From Actinomadura sp. K4S16 (GTDB lineage: Bacteria > Actinomycetota > Actinomycetes > Streptosporangiales > Streptosporangiaceae), in NCBI RefSeq assembly GCF_008327685.1, contig NZ_BDDE01000010.1:1178001-1242000 (forward strand): 64,000 nucleotides of DNA. The letters run 5' to 3'. The position numbers and the translations under genes were made by a program. This document shows positions 12,687 to 22,238 of this stretch, in pieces. Position 1 is the stretch's first letter, and every line of letters begins with the position of its first letter. A model generated the notes under the pieces. The model had not been told where the DNA came from. It searched no databases and saw only the letters and a program-made list of their open reading frames with translations.

Positions 12687-13886
12687 ATGACGACGGTCAT
12701 CCTGGTGGTGATGTGCGTCGTGGTGGGGGCGCTCGAACTGTACGCGGGCAAGCAGAGCCGGGACCAGGCCAACGCCTTCACCCGCCGGATCGACGAGCTG
12801 AACGACCAGGTCACCAAGCAGAACAACGTCCTGGTCACCGTCGGCGAGCAGCTCACCGCGGAGCTGTCGCGGGTCAAGCAGGACGTGCTGCCCGCGCTCG
12901 ACAACCGGCTCCGGCAGAACACCGGGCAGGTGGAGGAGCTGGCCGGGCTCGTCCACCAGGCGGACGACTACCTGCGGACCCAGGCGGGCAGGCTGCACGA
13001 GCTGGAGCAGCAGCGCATCACCCTCGCCGCGCTGCGCCGCAAGCTCGGCGAGGTCGAGACGTCGGTGCGGTCCGTCACCCGCGCGGGCGGCGAGACCGCC
13101 GACGGCAGGGTCGACGCGGCGCTCGGCCGGCTCGCGGAGCTCGAACGCGGCGGCGAGGAGATCCTGGAGCTGCAGCGCGCCCTCACCCGCACCCTGGAGG
13201 ACGTCGAGGACGTCGTCGCCGAGCTGCTGCAGTTCACCGAGGGCGAGCTCGACGACACCGTCACTGCGGCGCTCACCGGGCGCCCCCGCGCCCACGGCGG
13301 CGCCGTCACCGCCACGGGGCGGCTGTGGACGCGCGACGAGCAGCTGGAGGACATCCTCTGCGACATCTACGAGCGTTGCGTGCGCGCCAGCCGGCTGGAC
13401 GTCCGGTTCCGCACCGCCGAGGACGCGAACGGCTCGGCGCCCGGCTCCCCGGAGCGCCGCCGCTACTTCCTCGGCGGCCACGCCAGCGAGGACCTCGCGG
13501 GCGTGTTCAGCGCGCTGCTGATCTCGGCGGGCGCCGGGGCGCGCTCCAACGGCGGGCTGTCGGGCGGCGAGGCCAAGCGCGGGCTCGCCAGGGTCGAGCC
13601 GGGCGTCCCGCCGGGCGTGGAGCCGGTCCGCGCCCCCGAGGACGAGGCGGCGCTCAAGGCGCTCCTGCGGACGCTGGCGGAGTGCTCGGGCGCCGTCGCG
13701 CAGATCGGCCCGCTCATGGCCGTCCGGACGCGGGACGAGCTGCTGTGCGCGGTGCTGACGGCCGCGCAGTCACTGGAGCTGGAGAGCGACGAGGTGTTCT
13801 GGGACCCGGCCGCCGCGAGCGTCCGGCTGCGGCGGCTGCCGTCCCATCAGCTGTGGGACCTCACCGGCTGGGCCACCGCGCCGTAG
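12687..13886 (+). CDS. Membrane-anchored coiled-coil protein of unknown function
   Basis: A 399-residue protein. One N-terminal transmembrane helix (residues about 3-19) is followed directly by coiled coil up to about residue 190 (KQSRDQANAF onward, many Glu/Leu/Arg heptads), then a globular domain from about 205. RBS GAGGAG sits 4 nt before the ATG. The family was not recognised. It has its own promoter but follows the GlnH gene on the same strand; a peripheral role in the same signalling complex is only inference. The 3' end overlaps the convergent next gene by 40 nt. Confidence 0.75.
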   Translation: MTTVILVVMCVVVGALELYAGKQSRDQANAFTRRIDELNDQVTKQNNVLVTVGEQLTAELSRVKQDVLPALDNRLRQNTGQVEELAGLVHQADDYLRTQAGRLHELEQQRITLAALRRKLGEVETSVRSVTRAGGETADGRVDAALGRLAELERGGEEILELQRALTRTLEDVEDVVAELLQFTEGELDDTVTAALTGRPRAHGGAVTATGRLWTRDEQLEDILCDIYERCVRASRLDVRFRTAEDANGSAPGSPERRRYFLGGHASEDLAGVFSALLISAGAGARSNGGLSGGEAKRGLARVEPGVPPGVEPVRAPEDEAALKALLRTLAECSGAVAQIGPLMAVRTRDELLCAVLTAAQSLELESDEVFWDPAAASVRLRRLPSHQLWDLTGWATAP

Positions 13887-14476
13887 GCCCGCACGGAACG
13901 CTCCGAAGGGCCGCCGATGCGCACGTAGAGAGGGCACGTCAGGGCGCCGGTCCACGGGTCGGCCTCGACGCACAGGCCGATCCCGGCGGCGCGGTCGAGG
14001 AACACCGCGTTCTCCACCGCCCGCGCACCGCGCACCGCGTACGGCACGGAGTCGGCGTCACCGGTGTCGAAGAGCTCCTCGAACGTCAGCCGCCGCGCGA
14101 ACCGCATCAGCACGGCGGCGTCCACGACGCGGCTGCCGATCGCCGCCGACGGACCCGCCACGACGATGCCGAAGCTCGGGTCCTCCCGGCCGCGCACGTA
14201 GATCTCGCGGTCCGGTTCGAGGCCGCGGCGGCGGTCCGGGACGTGCACGCCGAAGCCGGCGTCGCCGTTCAGGTAGGCGGGCGGGCCGAACCCGGGCGCC
14301 GGCGCCCCCTCGCGGACGCGCAGCGCGCCCGCGGGCATCTCCCAGCCGGGCAGGTACACCCCGAGGCCCCGCAGCAGCAGCCGCCAGATGGGACGTCCGG
14401 TCACGTCGGGAGCGAACTCGCCGCGCGGGCCGCCGGCCCCCTGCGGCTTCGCGGCGTCACCGTCCATGAGAACCAT
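13847..14476 (-). CDS. Conserved-looking protein of unknown function
   Basis: A 209-residue cytoplasmic protein with normal actinobacterial codon use and no recognised domain. It is rich in Gly, Arg and Val, without membrane segments or catalytic signatures. The start is uncertain: ATG at 14476, or the second ATG at 14467; neither has a clear ribosome site. Its 3' end overlaps the convergent coiled-coil gene by 40 nt. Confidence 0.6.
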   Translation of the reverse strand: MVLMDGDAAKPQGAGGPRGEFAPDVTGRPIWRLLLRGLGVYLPGWEMPAGALRVREGAPAPGFGPPAYLNGDAGFGVHVPDRRRGLEPDREIYVRGREDPSFGIVVAGPSAAIGSRVVDAAVLMRFARRLTFEELFDTGDADSVPYAVRGARAVENAVFLDRAAGIGLCVEADPWTGALTCPLYVRIGGPSERSVRAYGAVAQPVRSHS

Positions 14477-14603
14477 GATCGGCGAACGGATCCGCCTCCG
14501 ACAAGGCCCCGCACGGGGGCGGAGCCCTTACCGCGCGGCCCCTGCACCGCCGGTTCCGCGTCGGCTACGGTTGACCCACCCGGATCATGACGAGGACGCC
14601 GCC

Positions 14604-15122
14604 GTGAATCTGCAGGACATGATGGTGCACCGCGACACCTCGTCGCGCACCGTCGACAAGTATCTGATGTCCTACGAGGGCCGTGTCATCGCGGTGCGGC
14701 GGCACCCCGCCGTCCTGCTGCTGCCGGTGTCGGTCGTCGTGCTCGGGCTCATCGCGTGCGGCGCGGCGAGCGCGGTCACCGGGCAGGTCTGGCTCTGGTG
14801 GCTGTGGCTGATCGCCGTCGGCTACCTGACCTGGAAGGTGATCGCCTGGTCGGTGGACTTCTTCCTCGTCACCGAGCACCGGGTGATGGTCGTCAACGGC
14901 GTGCTCAACCGCAACGTCGCGATGATGCCGCTCGCCAAGGTCACCGACATCGCGCTGAACCGCTCGGTGACAGGGCGGATCCTCGGCTACGGCGAGTTCG
15001 TGATGGAGTCCGCGGGCCAGAAGCAGGCGCTCCGCAACGTCGGCTTCATGCCGTACCCGGAGCAGCTGTACCTGGAGGTCTCGTCCGTCATCTTCGGCTC
15101 CGTCGACGAGTCGCCGGACTGA
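14604..15122 (+). CDS. PH-domain (bPH2/YdbS-like) membrane protein
   Basis: A 172-residue protein. Two adjacent transmembrane helices (residues about 34-55 and 62-82) precede a bacterial PH domain (YdbS/DUF304 type) with the segments FFLVTEHRVMVVNGVLNRNVAMMPLAKVTDI and the acidic C-terminus typical of the family. It should sit in the cytoplasmic membrane with the PH fold inside; specific function is unknown. GTG at 14604 follows GAGGA at 7 nt. Confidence 0.8.
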   Translation: MNLQDMMVHRDTSSRTVDKYLMSYEGRVIAVRRHPAVLLLPVSVVVLGLIACGAASAVTGQVWLWWLWLIAVGYLTWKVIAWSVDFFLVTEHRVMVVNGVLNRNVAMMPLAKVTDIALNRSVTGRILGYGEFVMESAGQKQALRNVGFMPYPEQLYLEVSSVIFGSVDESPD

Positions 15123-15139
15123 TCCCCCTTCGGGGTCAG
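15119..15139. terminator. UUCG-tetraloop hairpin between convergent genes
   Basis: CTGATCCCC and GGGGTCAG pair around CTTC/UUCG with one bulged base. The hairpin covers the PH-protein stop and reaches the convergent oxidoreductase stop (15136), so it can serve both strands. Confidence 0.6.
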
Positions 15140-16587
15140 GAGTCGAAGCCGAGGCCCATGCGGTCGAGGGTGCGGAGCCAGAGGCCGCGGCGTCCGGCGT
15201 TGCGGTCGGCGCGGGCGATCTCGCGCCGGGTCAGTTCGATGACGCCGTAGCGCAGCGGTTCGGGCGGGAACGGGACGGGCTTGGTGCGCACCATCTCCAG
15301 CCGCGTCCGCTCGGTCTCCTCGCCGGGTGCGAGGCCGACGCTCAGCAGGTCGAGCATGGTGTCGGCGCCGAAGCGGGTGGCGCCGACACCGAGGCCGGTG
15401 TAGCCCGCCGCGTACGCGAGCCTGCCGTCGTAGGCCGTCCCGAAGAAGGCGCAGAAGCGGCTGCACGTGTCGATGACGCCGCCCCAGGCGTTGCTGAAGC
15501 GGATGCCCTCCAGCTGCGGGAACGTGGCGAAGAAGTGCCGGGCCAGCGTCGTGTACGTGGAGGGGCGCCGTTCCAGGCCGGGGTGGAAGCCGTTGCCGAA
15601 GTGGTAGACGGCGTCGTAGCCGCCCCACAGGATCCGGTCGTCGGCGGTGAGCCGGTAGTAGTGGAACTGGTTGGCGCTGTCGCCGAGCCCTTGCCGGTGC
15701 CGCCAGCCGATGGCCTCGCGCTGGGCGGCGGAGAGCGGCTCGGTGACGAGCGCGTAGTCGTACACGGGGACGACGTAGTGGCGCAGGCGCCGCAGGACCG
15801 GCGGGAAGGCGCCGGTTCCCAGGGCGACCTTCCGGGCGGTGACCGTCCCGAGCGGACCGGGCTCGCCGCCGTTCCGCCGCGGGGGCGCGGCGGCCGTGAG
15901 CCGGAGCCCGCGGGCGTCGGAACGCATGGCCGTGACGCGGGTGTTCTCGAAGACGCGGACGCCGAGGGAGCGGCAGGCGTCCGCCAGGCCCCAGGCGAGC
16001 TTGGCCGGGTGCACCATGGCGACGCTGTCGCGGTCCCACAGGCCCGCGAGGTAGGTGGGCGAGTCGACCTCGGCGCGGACCGCCTCCGGGCCGAGCAGGA
16101 TCGGTTCCCAGCCGTGCTCGTAGGCCTTCTCCGCCGCCTCCTGGAGCAGCGGGACCTGCCACTCCTCGGTCGCGACGCTCATCTCCCCGGTGGGCTCCCA
16201 TTCGGCGTCGATGCCGTAGCGGGTGAGGGTCTCACCGATGGCGCGCAGGTTGTCCCAACCGAGGCGTTCGAGGGTGTGGACGTCGTCCGGCCAGCGTCCG
16301 AGGCCGTTCTCCAGACCGTGGGTGAGGCTCGCGGCGCAGAACCCGCCGTTGCGTCCGGACGCGGCGGTGCCGATGCGGCCGGCCTCCAGCACGACCACGT
16401 CCAGGGACGGGTCGCGCTCCTTGGCGAGCAGCGCCGTCCACAGGCCGCTGTACCCGCCGCCGACGACGGCGAGGTCGCATGTCAGCGCACCGGTCAGGGC
16501 CGGGCCCGCGGCGGGACGGGCCGGGTCCTGGAGCCAGAAGGGCTCCGGCGCGGCGTCGGCGAGCGACTGGGCCACGTTCACGTTCAC
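15136..16587 (-). CDS. FAD-dependent amine oxidoreductase (DadA/PuuB-like)
   Basis: A 483-residue protein. A dinucleotide-binding motif near residue 41 (VVGGGYSGLWTALLA, then VVVLEAGRIG) and the SGRNGG segment place it in the DAO superfamily, closest in style to gamma-glutamylputrescine oxidase PuuB. It is the last gene of the polyamine operon; GTG 16587 overlaps the permease stop by 4 nt. The likely reaction is oxidation of putrescine or its gamma-glutamyl derivative, whose aldehyde product would feed the dehydrogenase at the head of the operon. No gamma-glutamylpolyamine synthetase gene is in the window, so the exact substrate is open. Confidence 0.85.
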   Translation of the reverse strand: MNVNVAQSLADAAPEPFWLQDPARPAAGPALTGALTCDLAVVGGGYSGLWTALLAKERDPSLDVVVLEAGRIGTAASGRNGGFCAASLTHGLENGLGRWPDDVHTLERLGWDNLRAIGETLTRYGIDAEWEPTGEMSVATEEWQVPLLQEAAEKAYEHGWEPILLGPEAVRAEVDSPTYLAGLWDRDSVAMVHPAKLAWGLADACRSLGVRVFENTRVTAMRSDARGLRLTAAAPPRRNGGEPGPLGTVTARKVALGTGAFPPVLRRLRHYVVPVYDYALVTEPLSAAQREAIGWRHRQGLGDSANQFHYYRLTADDRILWGGYDAVYHFGNGFHPGLERRPSTYTTLARHFFATFPQLEGIRFSNAWGGVIDTCSRFCAFFGTAYDGRLAYAAGYTGLGVGATRFGADTMLDLLSVGLAPGEETERTRLEMVRTKPVPFPPEPLRYGVIELTRREIARADRNAGRRGLWLRTLDRMGLGFDS

Positions 16588-17429
16588 GTCCGCGCGCGGT
16601 AGCTGCGCCGCGCCGACACCACCGCGATCACCACGCCGACCGCGAAGATGATCGTCCCCATCACGTTGACCTGCGGCGGGGTGCCGGTCCTGGTGGAGCC
16701 GTAGATCCACAGCGGGAACGTCACGGTGGCGCCGCTGGTGAAGTTCGTGATGACGAAGTCGTCGATGGACAGCACGAACGCCAGCAGCGCGCCCGCCAGC
16801 ACGCCCGGCATGATCATCGGCAGGGTGACCAGGCGGAACCGCGTCCACGGGCCGGCCCCGAGGTCCTGCGCGGCCTCCTCCACCGAGGGGTCGAGCCCGA
16901 CGACGCGGGCGCGGACCGTCACGGCCACGAAGGCGATCGAGAACATCACGTGCGCGAGGAGGATCGTCAGGTAGCCGCGCGGCAGGTTGAACGTGACGAA
17001 CATCGACAGCAGCGACGCGCCCATCACGATCTCCGGGCAGGAGATCGCCATGAACAGCACCAGGTTCGTCGAGCCCTTGCCGCGGAACCGGTACCGTCCG
17101 AGCGCGAGGCCCGCGAACGTCCCGATGACCGTCGTGATCAGCGTGCTGAACACCGCGATCGTCAGCGAGTTGACGACCGCCGCGGTGAGGTCGCTCTTGT
17201 CGAACAGGTGGGCGTACCACTTGAGCGTGAAGCCCTGCCACTGGAAGTTCTGCTTGCTGCGGGTGTCGTTGAACCCGAACAGGATCATGATCGCGATGGG
17301 CAGGATCAGCCACGCGATCAGCGCGAGGGTGTAGAGGTGCAGGACGGAGATCCGGCGCCTGAGGGGTGCGCGGCGCGGCCGCGGGGGCTGCTTGGTGAGG
17401 GTCACCGGGGCCTCGGTATGCGTCGTCAT
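16584..17429 (-). CDS. potC: Spermidine/putrescine ABC transporter permease PotC
   Basis: A 281-residue inner-membrane permease with six predicted helices. The ATPase-contact loop is EEAAQDLGAGPWTRFRLVTLP near residue 180 (EAA motif). It pairs with PotB; their genes overlap by 4 nt (ATG 17429 over the potB stop). Confidence 0.9.
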   Translation of the reverse strand: MTTHTEAPVTLTKQPPRPRRAPLRRRISVLHLYTLALIAWLILPIAIMILFGFNDTRSKQNFQWQGFTLKWYAHLFDKSDLTAAVVNSLTIAVFSTLITTVIGTFAGLALGRYRFRGKGSTNLVLFMAISCPEIVMGASLLSMFVTFNLPRGYLTILLAHVMFSIAFVAVTVRARVVGLDPSVEEAAQDLGAGPWTRFRLVTLPMIMPGVLAGALLAFVLSIDDFVITNFTSGATVTFPLWIYGSTRTGTPPQVNVMGTIIFAVGVVIAVVSARRSYRART

Positions 17430-18289
17430 CGGCCGGCCGCCTCCAGGACGTCCTGCGTGCCGAGCGTGCGCGCGTAGGCGAAGATGCCGACGAGCAGGAT
17501 CGCCATCAGCGCGAACGACAGTGCGGACGCCATCGGGTAGGCGCTGTTGTTGAAGTACTCGGTCTGGATGACGTTGCCGATCATGGTGTTCTGCGGGCCG
17601 CCGAGCACCTCGGCGTTGACGTAGTCCGACGACACCGGCACGAACGTCATGATCACGCCGGCGAACACGCCGGGCAGCGACAGCGGCAGGATGACCCGCA
17701 GGAACGCCTGCGTGCGGCTCGCGTACAGGTCGTAGGCCGCCTCCACCACGCGCGGGTCGACGCGTTCGAGCGCCACGTAGATCGGCAGGGCCATGAACGG
17801 CAGGAAGTTGTACGCGAGCCCGGACACCACCGCGGCGCCGGTGTCGAGGATGTGGAAGCCCTGCGGCAGGACGCCGTGGTCGCGCAGCGGCCCGAGGATC
17901 GGCCCGTTGTCGGTGAGGACGAGCTTCCACGAGACCGTTCGCAGGATGAACGAGACGAAGTACGGGAGCAGCAGCATGAACAGGTACGTCGACTTGGCGC
18001 GCCCGCCCCGGAACGCGATCCAGTACGCGGCCGGGTAGGCGAGCACAATGCACGCGATCGTCGCGAGCAGCCCGTACCAGAGCGACCGGACGAACTTGTC
18101 GCCGTAGGTGCTCAGCCCGTCGGTGTAGTTCTGCCAGTGCAGCGTCTGCTGGAAGCCGTCGATGAGGTTCCCGGTCTGCAGCGACAGGGAGACCATCAGC
18201 ACGAGCGGGACAAGGAAGAACGCCGCCAGCCACAGCCCGCCCGGGAGGATCATGAGGTACGGCGCGAGCCGCCCCCGCACCCCGCCCAT
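17426..18289 (-). CDS. potB: Spermidine/putrescine ABC transporter permease PotB
   Basis: A 287-residue permease with six helices. The EAA loop reads VVEAAYDLYASRTQAFLRVILP. AAGGG lies 6 nt before ATG 18289, making it better than the adjacent GTG 18292; both overlap the potD stop. Its gene sits between potD and potC in a compact operon. Confidence 0.9.
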   Translation of the reverse strand: MGGVRGRLAPYLMILPGGLWLAAFFLVPLVLMVSLSLQTGNLIDGFQQTLHWQNYTDGLSTYGDKFVRSLWYGLLATIACIVLAYPAAYWIAFRGGRAKSTYLFMLLLPYFVSFILRTVSWKLVLTDNGPILGPLRDHGVLPQGFHILDTGAAVVSGLAYNFLPFMALPIYVALERVDPRVVEAAYDLYASRTQAFLRVILPLSLPGVFAGVIMTFVPVSSDYVNAEVLGGPQNTMIGNVIQTEYFNNSAYPMASALSFALMAILLVGIFAYARTLGTQDVLEAAGR

Positions 18290-19542
18290 CACGAGCCCTT
18301 GGAGATCGGCTCGAAGATCTTCTGGTACTCGGCCTCCTCGGCCTGCGTGAGCCGCCGGTAGTGCCGCAGCCGGGCCAGGTCGGCCTGCGAGGGGAAGATC
18401 AGGGGGCTGGTGCTGAGCCGGATCAGGTCCTTCTTGTCAGAGCCGCCGGCCTGCTCCGCCTTCTGCGCGATGAGCTTCTGGGTGGCCGGGATCGGCGGCA
18501 TGTAGTTGATGAACTCGGTCAGCGGCGCGTTGTTCTCCGGGACGTACAGCCAGTTCATCAGCATCAGCGCGTCCACCGGGTTCTCGGCGGTCTTCGGGAT
18601 GCACAGGTTGTCGGTCCAGATCGTGCCGCCCTCCTTGGGCACCACGAACTTCACGTCGGGGCTGGTCAGGCTGTACACGTCGCCGGACCACGCCATGGTC
18701 ATCCACACGTCGCCCTTGCTGACGGCGTCGACGTAGTCCTGGCTGTAGTACTTGCGGACGATGCCCTTGTCGCGCTGCTCCCGCAGCTTGGCGGCGGCCT
18801 TCTCCCAGTCCGCCTTCGTCGACTTCTCGGGGTCGATGCCGAGCAGGAACATCCCGAAGTTCCCGAGCTCCTGCGAGTCGCCCATCATGCCGACCTTGCC
18901 CTTGTACTTCGGGTCGAACAGCTGGGCGATGCTGGTGATCTCCTCCTTCACGTACTTGGTGTTGTACGCGATCCCGGTGACGCCCGACTCGTACGGGATC
19001 GTGAAGGCGTTGCCGGGGTCGTAGGAGGGGTTCTTGAACGACGGCCCGGCGTTCGCCTGGAAGTTCGGCAGCTTCGACAGGTCGAGCGGCGCCAGGTAGC
19101 CGAGCTGGCGGCACTGCTCCAGCTGGATCCCGTTCGTCATCACCATCAGGTCGAAGCCGATGGACTGGCCGGCGGCCAGCGGCGCCTGGATCTTGCCGAA
19201 CCAGGGGCCCATCTCCTGGATGACCTCCTTGTAGGTCACCTTGACGCCCGTCTCCTTCTCGAACGCCTTGATGGTCTCCCGGTCGTCCTGCATGTAGCCC
19301 GGCCAGTTCGCCCAGTTGAGCGTGCCGTTCTTGGTCTTGCCCGCCCAGTACTTCTCGACGTCGCTCTGGCTGACCTTCTCCTTGCCGCCCTGGCCCTTCA
19401 CCCCGCACGCCGACAGGGCGAGCCCGGCGCCGGCCGCGCCCATCAGCCTGAGGACGTCGCGGCGGGCGGGGCCGCCCGCGCTGGAACGCGCCAGACGCGG
19501 CCTGGTGAGTCCGCGCAGGAAGGCGGGGTCGAACTGGCTCAC
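18289..19542 (-). CDS. potD: Spermidine/putrescine-binding lipoprotein PotD
   Basis: A 417-residue solute-binding protein. It has a twin-arginine-like basic start (PARRDVLRLMGAAGAGLALSAC) ending in a lipobox LSAC, so it is probably Tat-exported and lipid-anchored. The mature part contains NWANWPGYM and FYLLGID-like regions of the PotD/PotF family. GTG 19542 overlaps the potA stop by 4 nt. It delivers polyamines to PotBC. Confidence 0.9.
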   Translation of the reverse strand: MSQFDPAFLRGLTRPRLARSSAGGPARRDVLRLMGAAGAGLALSACGVKGQGGKEKVSQSDVEKYWAGKTKNGTLNWANWPGYMQDDRETIKAFEKETGVKVTYKEVIQEMGPWFGKIQAPLAAGQSIGFDLMVMTNGIQLEQCRQLGYLAPLDLSKLPNFQANAGPSFKNPSYDPGNAFTIPYESGVTGIAYNTKYVKEEITSIAQLFDPKYKGKVGMMGDSQELGNFGMFLLGIDPEKSTKADWEKAAAKLREQRDKGIVRKYYSQDYVDAVSKGDVWMTMAWSGDVYSLTSPDVKFVVPKEGGTIWTDNLCIPKTAENPVDALMLMNWLYVPENNAPLTEFINYMPPIPATQKLIAQKAEQAGGSDKKDLIRLSTSPLIFPSQADLARLRHYRRLTQAEEAEYQKIFEPISKGS

Positions 19543-20693
19543 TGTGGGGCTCCTATGGCGTACGAGTGGCACGGGTCCCACGACAGCCAGACGCTGTCGC
19601 CGCGCACGGCGACGTCTTCGGCGGACGTGGCGTTCTGGAGGAACACCACGACGTCGGCGCCGGCCGAGGTGGTGATGTTGTAGTTCGTCGACGTCCCGAG
19701 GTACACGACCTCGGTCACGGTCCCCCGGACCGCGCACAGCCCGTCACCGGGCTTGTCCAGCCCGATGCAGATCTTCTCGGGGCGCACCGTCAGCTCCACC
19801 CGGTCCCCCTCGGCGGCCTCGCGGCCGTGCCGCATCGGGACCTCGATCCGCCCGTCCGGGCCGTGGGAGAGCACCGCGCTGCCCGGTTCGGTGCCGGTGA
19901 CCTCCCCCTCCAGCAGGTTGGACGTCCCGATGAAGCCGGCCACGAAGCGCGTCGCGGGATGCTCGTAGATCTCCCGCGGCGTGCCGAGCTGCTCGATCAC
20001 CCCGTCGTTCATGACGGCGACGCGGTCCGACATCGTCAGCGCCTCGCCCTGGTCGTGCGTCACGTACACGAACGTCACGCCGACCCCCCGCTGGATCCGC
20101 TTCAGCTCGACCTGCATGGCCTGGCGCAGCTTCAGGTCGAGGGCGCCGAGCGGCTCGTCCAGCAGGAGGGCCCGGGGCTCGTTCACCAGCGCCCGGGCCA
20201 GCGCGACCCGCTGCTGCTGGCCGCCGGACAACTCGGCGGGACGGCGCTTCTCCCGGCCCGTCAGGTCGACGATCTCCAGCATCCCGCCCACCCGCCGCGT
20301 GATCTCCGCCTTCGGAACGCCGCGCCGGCGCAGGCCGAACGCGACGTTCTCGAAGACGCTCATGTGCGGGAAGAGCGCGTACGACTGGAACACCATGTTC
20401 ACGTCGCGCCGGTTGGCCGGCACGTCCGTGACGTCCTGCCCGTGCAACCGGACCCGGCCCGCCGACGGCTCCTCGAAGCCGGCGATCATGCGCATGGTCG
20501 TCGTCTTGCCGCATCCGGACGGGCCGAGCAGGGAGAAGAACTCCCCCTCCGCGATCGTCAGGTCGACGCCGCGGACGGCCGCCACGGTCTCGCCGTAGGC
20601 GTGGTACGACTTCTGGACGCCCTCGAGCTCGATGGCGGGGACGGCGCTGGCCGGATCGTCGCGCGGCGCCGCGACGGGTCGGGTCTCGGTCAT
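19539..20693 (-). CDS. potA: Spermidine/putrescine ABC transporter ATPase PotA
   Basis: A 384-residue ATPase. It has Walker A GPSGCGKTTT (near 63), Q-loop FQSYALFPHM, signature LSGGQQQRVALA, Walker B ALLLDEP and switch His THDQ. The C-terminal TOBE domain runs from about 280. ATG 20693 follows AAGGAAG at 8 nt; an upstream GTG at 20711 would place that site inside the gene. It lies 37 nt after the aldehyde dehydrogenase gene. Confidence 0.92.
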   Translation of the reverse strand: MTETRPVAAPRDDPASAVPAIELEGVQKSYHAYGETVAAVRGVDLTIAEGEFFSLLGPSGCGKTTTMRMIAGFEEPSAGRVRLHGQDVTDVPANRRDVNMVFQSYALFPHMSVFENVAFGLRRRGVPKAEITRRVGGMLEIVDLTGREKRRPAELSGGQQQRVALARALVNEPRALLLDEPLGALDLKLRQAMQVELKRIQRGVGVTFVYVTHDQGEALTMSDRVAVMNDGVIEQLGTPREIYEHPATRFVAGFIGTSNLLEGEVTGTEPGSAVLSHGPDGRIEVPMRHGREAAEGDRVELTVRPEKICIGLDKPGDGLCAVRGTVTEVVYLGTSTNYNITTSAGADVVVFLQNATSAEDVAVRGDSVWLSWDPCHSYAIGAPQ

Positions 20694-20730
20694 GGGCGGG
20701 ACTTCCTTCACGGGCTCCGGTCGGCGGCGC

Positions 20731-22164
20731 TCAGCCGCCGATGTAGTGCATGACGTGCTTGACGCGGGTGTAGTCCTCGATTCCGTACATCGACATGTCC
20801 TTGCCGTAGCCGGAATGCTTGAAGCCGCCGTGCGGCATCTCCGAGACCAGCGGGATGTGGGTGTTGACCCACACGGCCCCGAAGTCCAGTGCCTTGGTCA
20901 TCCGCATGGCGCGGCCGTGGTTCTGCGTCCACACGCTGGCCGCCAGCCCGTACTGGACGCCGTTGGCCCACTCGACGGCCTGCGCCTCGTCAGAGAAGCT
21001 CTGGACGGTGATGACCGGACCGAACACCTCGTTCTGCACCATCTCGTCGTCCTGGCGGAGGCCGCCGACGACGGTCGGCGCGAAGAAGTAGCCGCGGTCC
21101 CCCACGCGCTCACCGCCGGTGAGGACCTTCGCGTGGCTGGGCGCCCGCTCGATGAAGCCCTGGACGCGCTCCAGCTGGTTCGCGTTGTTCACCGGCCCGT
21201 AGAAGGCGTCGGCGTCGCTGGGAGGTCCGACGGCCGTCCCCTTGGCGGCCTCGGTGAGCGCCTCGGTGAACTCCCCGTGCAGCCGGTCGGCGACCAGCAC
21301 GCGGGTGGCGGCCGTGCAGTCCTGGCCGGCGTTGAAGTACCCCGCCTCGGCGATGCCCGTCGCCGCCGCCTCGACGTCGGCGTCGTCGAAGACGATCACC
21401 GGTGCCTTGCCGCCGAGCTCCAGGTGCACCCGCTTGAGGTCCTTGGCCGCCGACGCGGCGACCTCCATGCCGGCCCGCACGCTCCCGGTGATGGACACCA
21501 TCTGCGGCGTCGGGTGCTCCACCAGCGAACGCCCGGTCTCGCGGTCGCCGCAGACGACGTTGAAGACGCCCGGGGGCAGGAACTCGGCCGCGATCTCCGC
21601 CAGCATCAGCGTGCTCGCGGGGGTGGTCTCGGACGGCTTGAGCAAGACGGTGTTGCCCGTCGCCAGCGCGGGCCCGATCTTCCAGACCGCCATCATCATC
21701 GGGTAGTTCCAGGGCGTCACCTGGGCGCACACCCCGATCGGCTCCCGACGGATCGAGGAGGTGTGGTCCGCCATGTACTCTGCGGACGCCTTGCCCTCCA
21801 GCACCCGGGACGCGCCGGCGAAGAACCGGAGGTTGTCCACCATCGGCGGCACCTCCTCCTCGAGGGTCATCTGGAGCGGCTTGCCGGTGTCCCGGCTCTC
21901 CGCCCTGACGAGCTCCTCCGCCCGCTTCTCGACCGCGTCCGCGAAGCGGAGCATCGCGAGGCTCCGCTCGCCCGGCGTGGCGTCGCGCCAGGCGGGGAAC
22001 GCGTCGGCCGCCGCGCGGAACGCGGCGTCGACGTCCTCGGCGCCGGACACTGGCGCCTCCGCGTACGTCTCGCCGGTGCTGGGGTCGACCACCTCCAGCG
22101 TCCGCCCGTCCTTGGCGTCGACGTACTCTCCGCCGATAAAGTTGCGCAGCCGCTCGCCGCTCAT
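20731..22164 (-). CDS. Gamma-aminobutyraldehyde dehydrogenase-type aldehyde dehydrogenase
   Basis: A 477-residue NAD-dependent aldehyde dehydrogenase. The catalytic Cys lies in FNAGQDCTAATR, the general-base Glu in LELGGKAP, and the Asn in TPWNYPMMM. The family and the PotADBC neighbours point to oxidation of 4-aminobutanal to GABA in putrescine breakdown. ATG 22164 has AGGAGGG upstream; the ATG at 22185 would include that site. It is the first gene of the operon, with a GlnR-type operator 78-115 nt upstream. Confidence 0.88.
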   Translation of the reverse strand: MSGERLRNFIGGEYVDAKDGRTLEVVDPSTGETYAEAPVSGAEDVDAAFRAAADAFPAWRDATPGERSLAMLRFADAVEKRAEELVRAESRDTGKPLQMTLEEEVPPMVDNLRFFAGASRVLEGKASAEYMADHTSSIRREPIGVCAQVTPWNYPMMMAVWKIGPALATGNTVLLKPSETTPASTLMLAEIAAEFLPPGVFNVVCGDRETGRSLVEHPTPQMVSITGSVRAGMEVAASAAKDLKRVHLELGGKAPVIVFDDADVEAAATGIAEAGYFNAGQDCTAATRVLVADRLHGEFTEALTEAAKGTAVGPPSDADAFYGPVNNANQLERVQGFIERAPSHAKVLTGGERVGDRGYFFAPTVVGGLRQDDEMVQNEVFGPVITVQSFSDEAQAVEWANGVQYGLAASVWTQNHGRAMRMTKALDFGAVWVNTHIPLVSEMPHGGFKHSGYGKDMSMYGIEDYTRVKHVMHYIGG

Positions 22165-22238
22165 CCTCAGGTCCCTCCTGGGCATCTTCGCCCGTTGTGT
22201 CCTGTTGGCCCGACCCTGACAGAGGATTCAGCCCAACA

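Noticed and set aside
15136-17313. A 725-codon fused protein from extension of the oxidoreductase frame
   Set aside because: The upstream part is antiphase to a well-supported PotC permease; GTG 16587 with 4-nt overlap explains the start.
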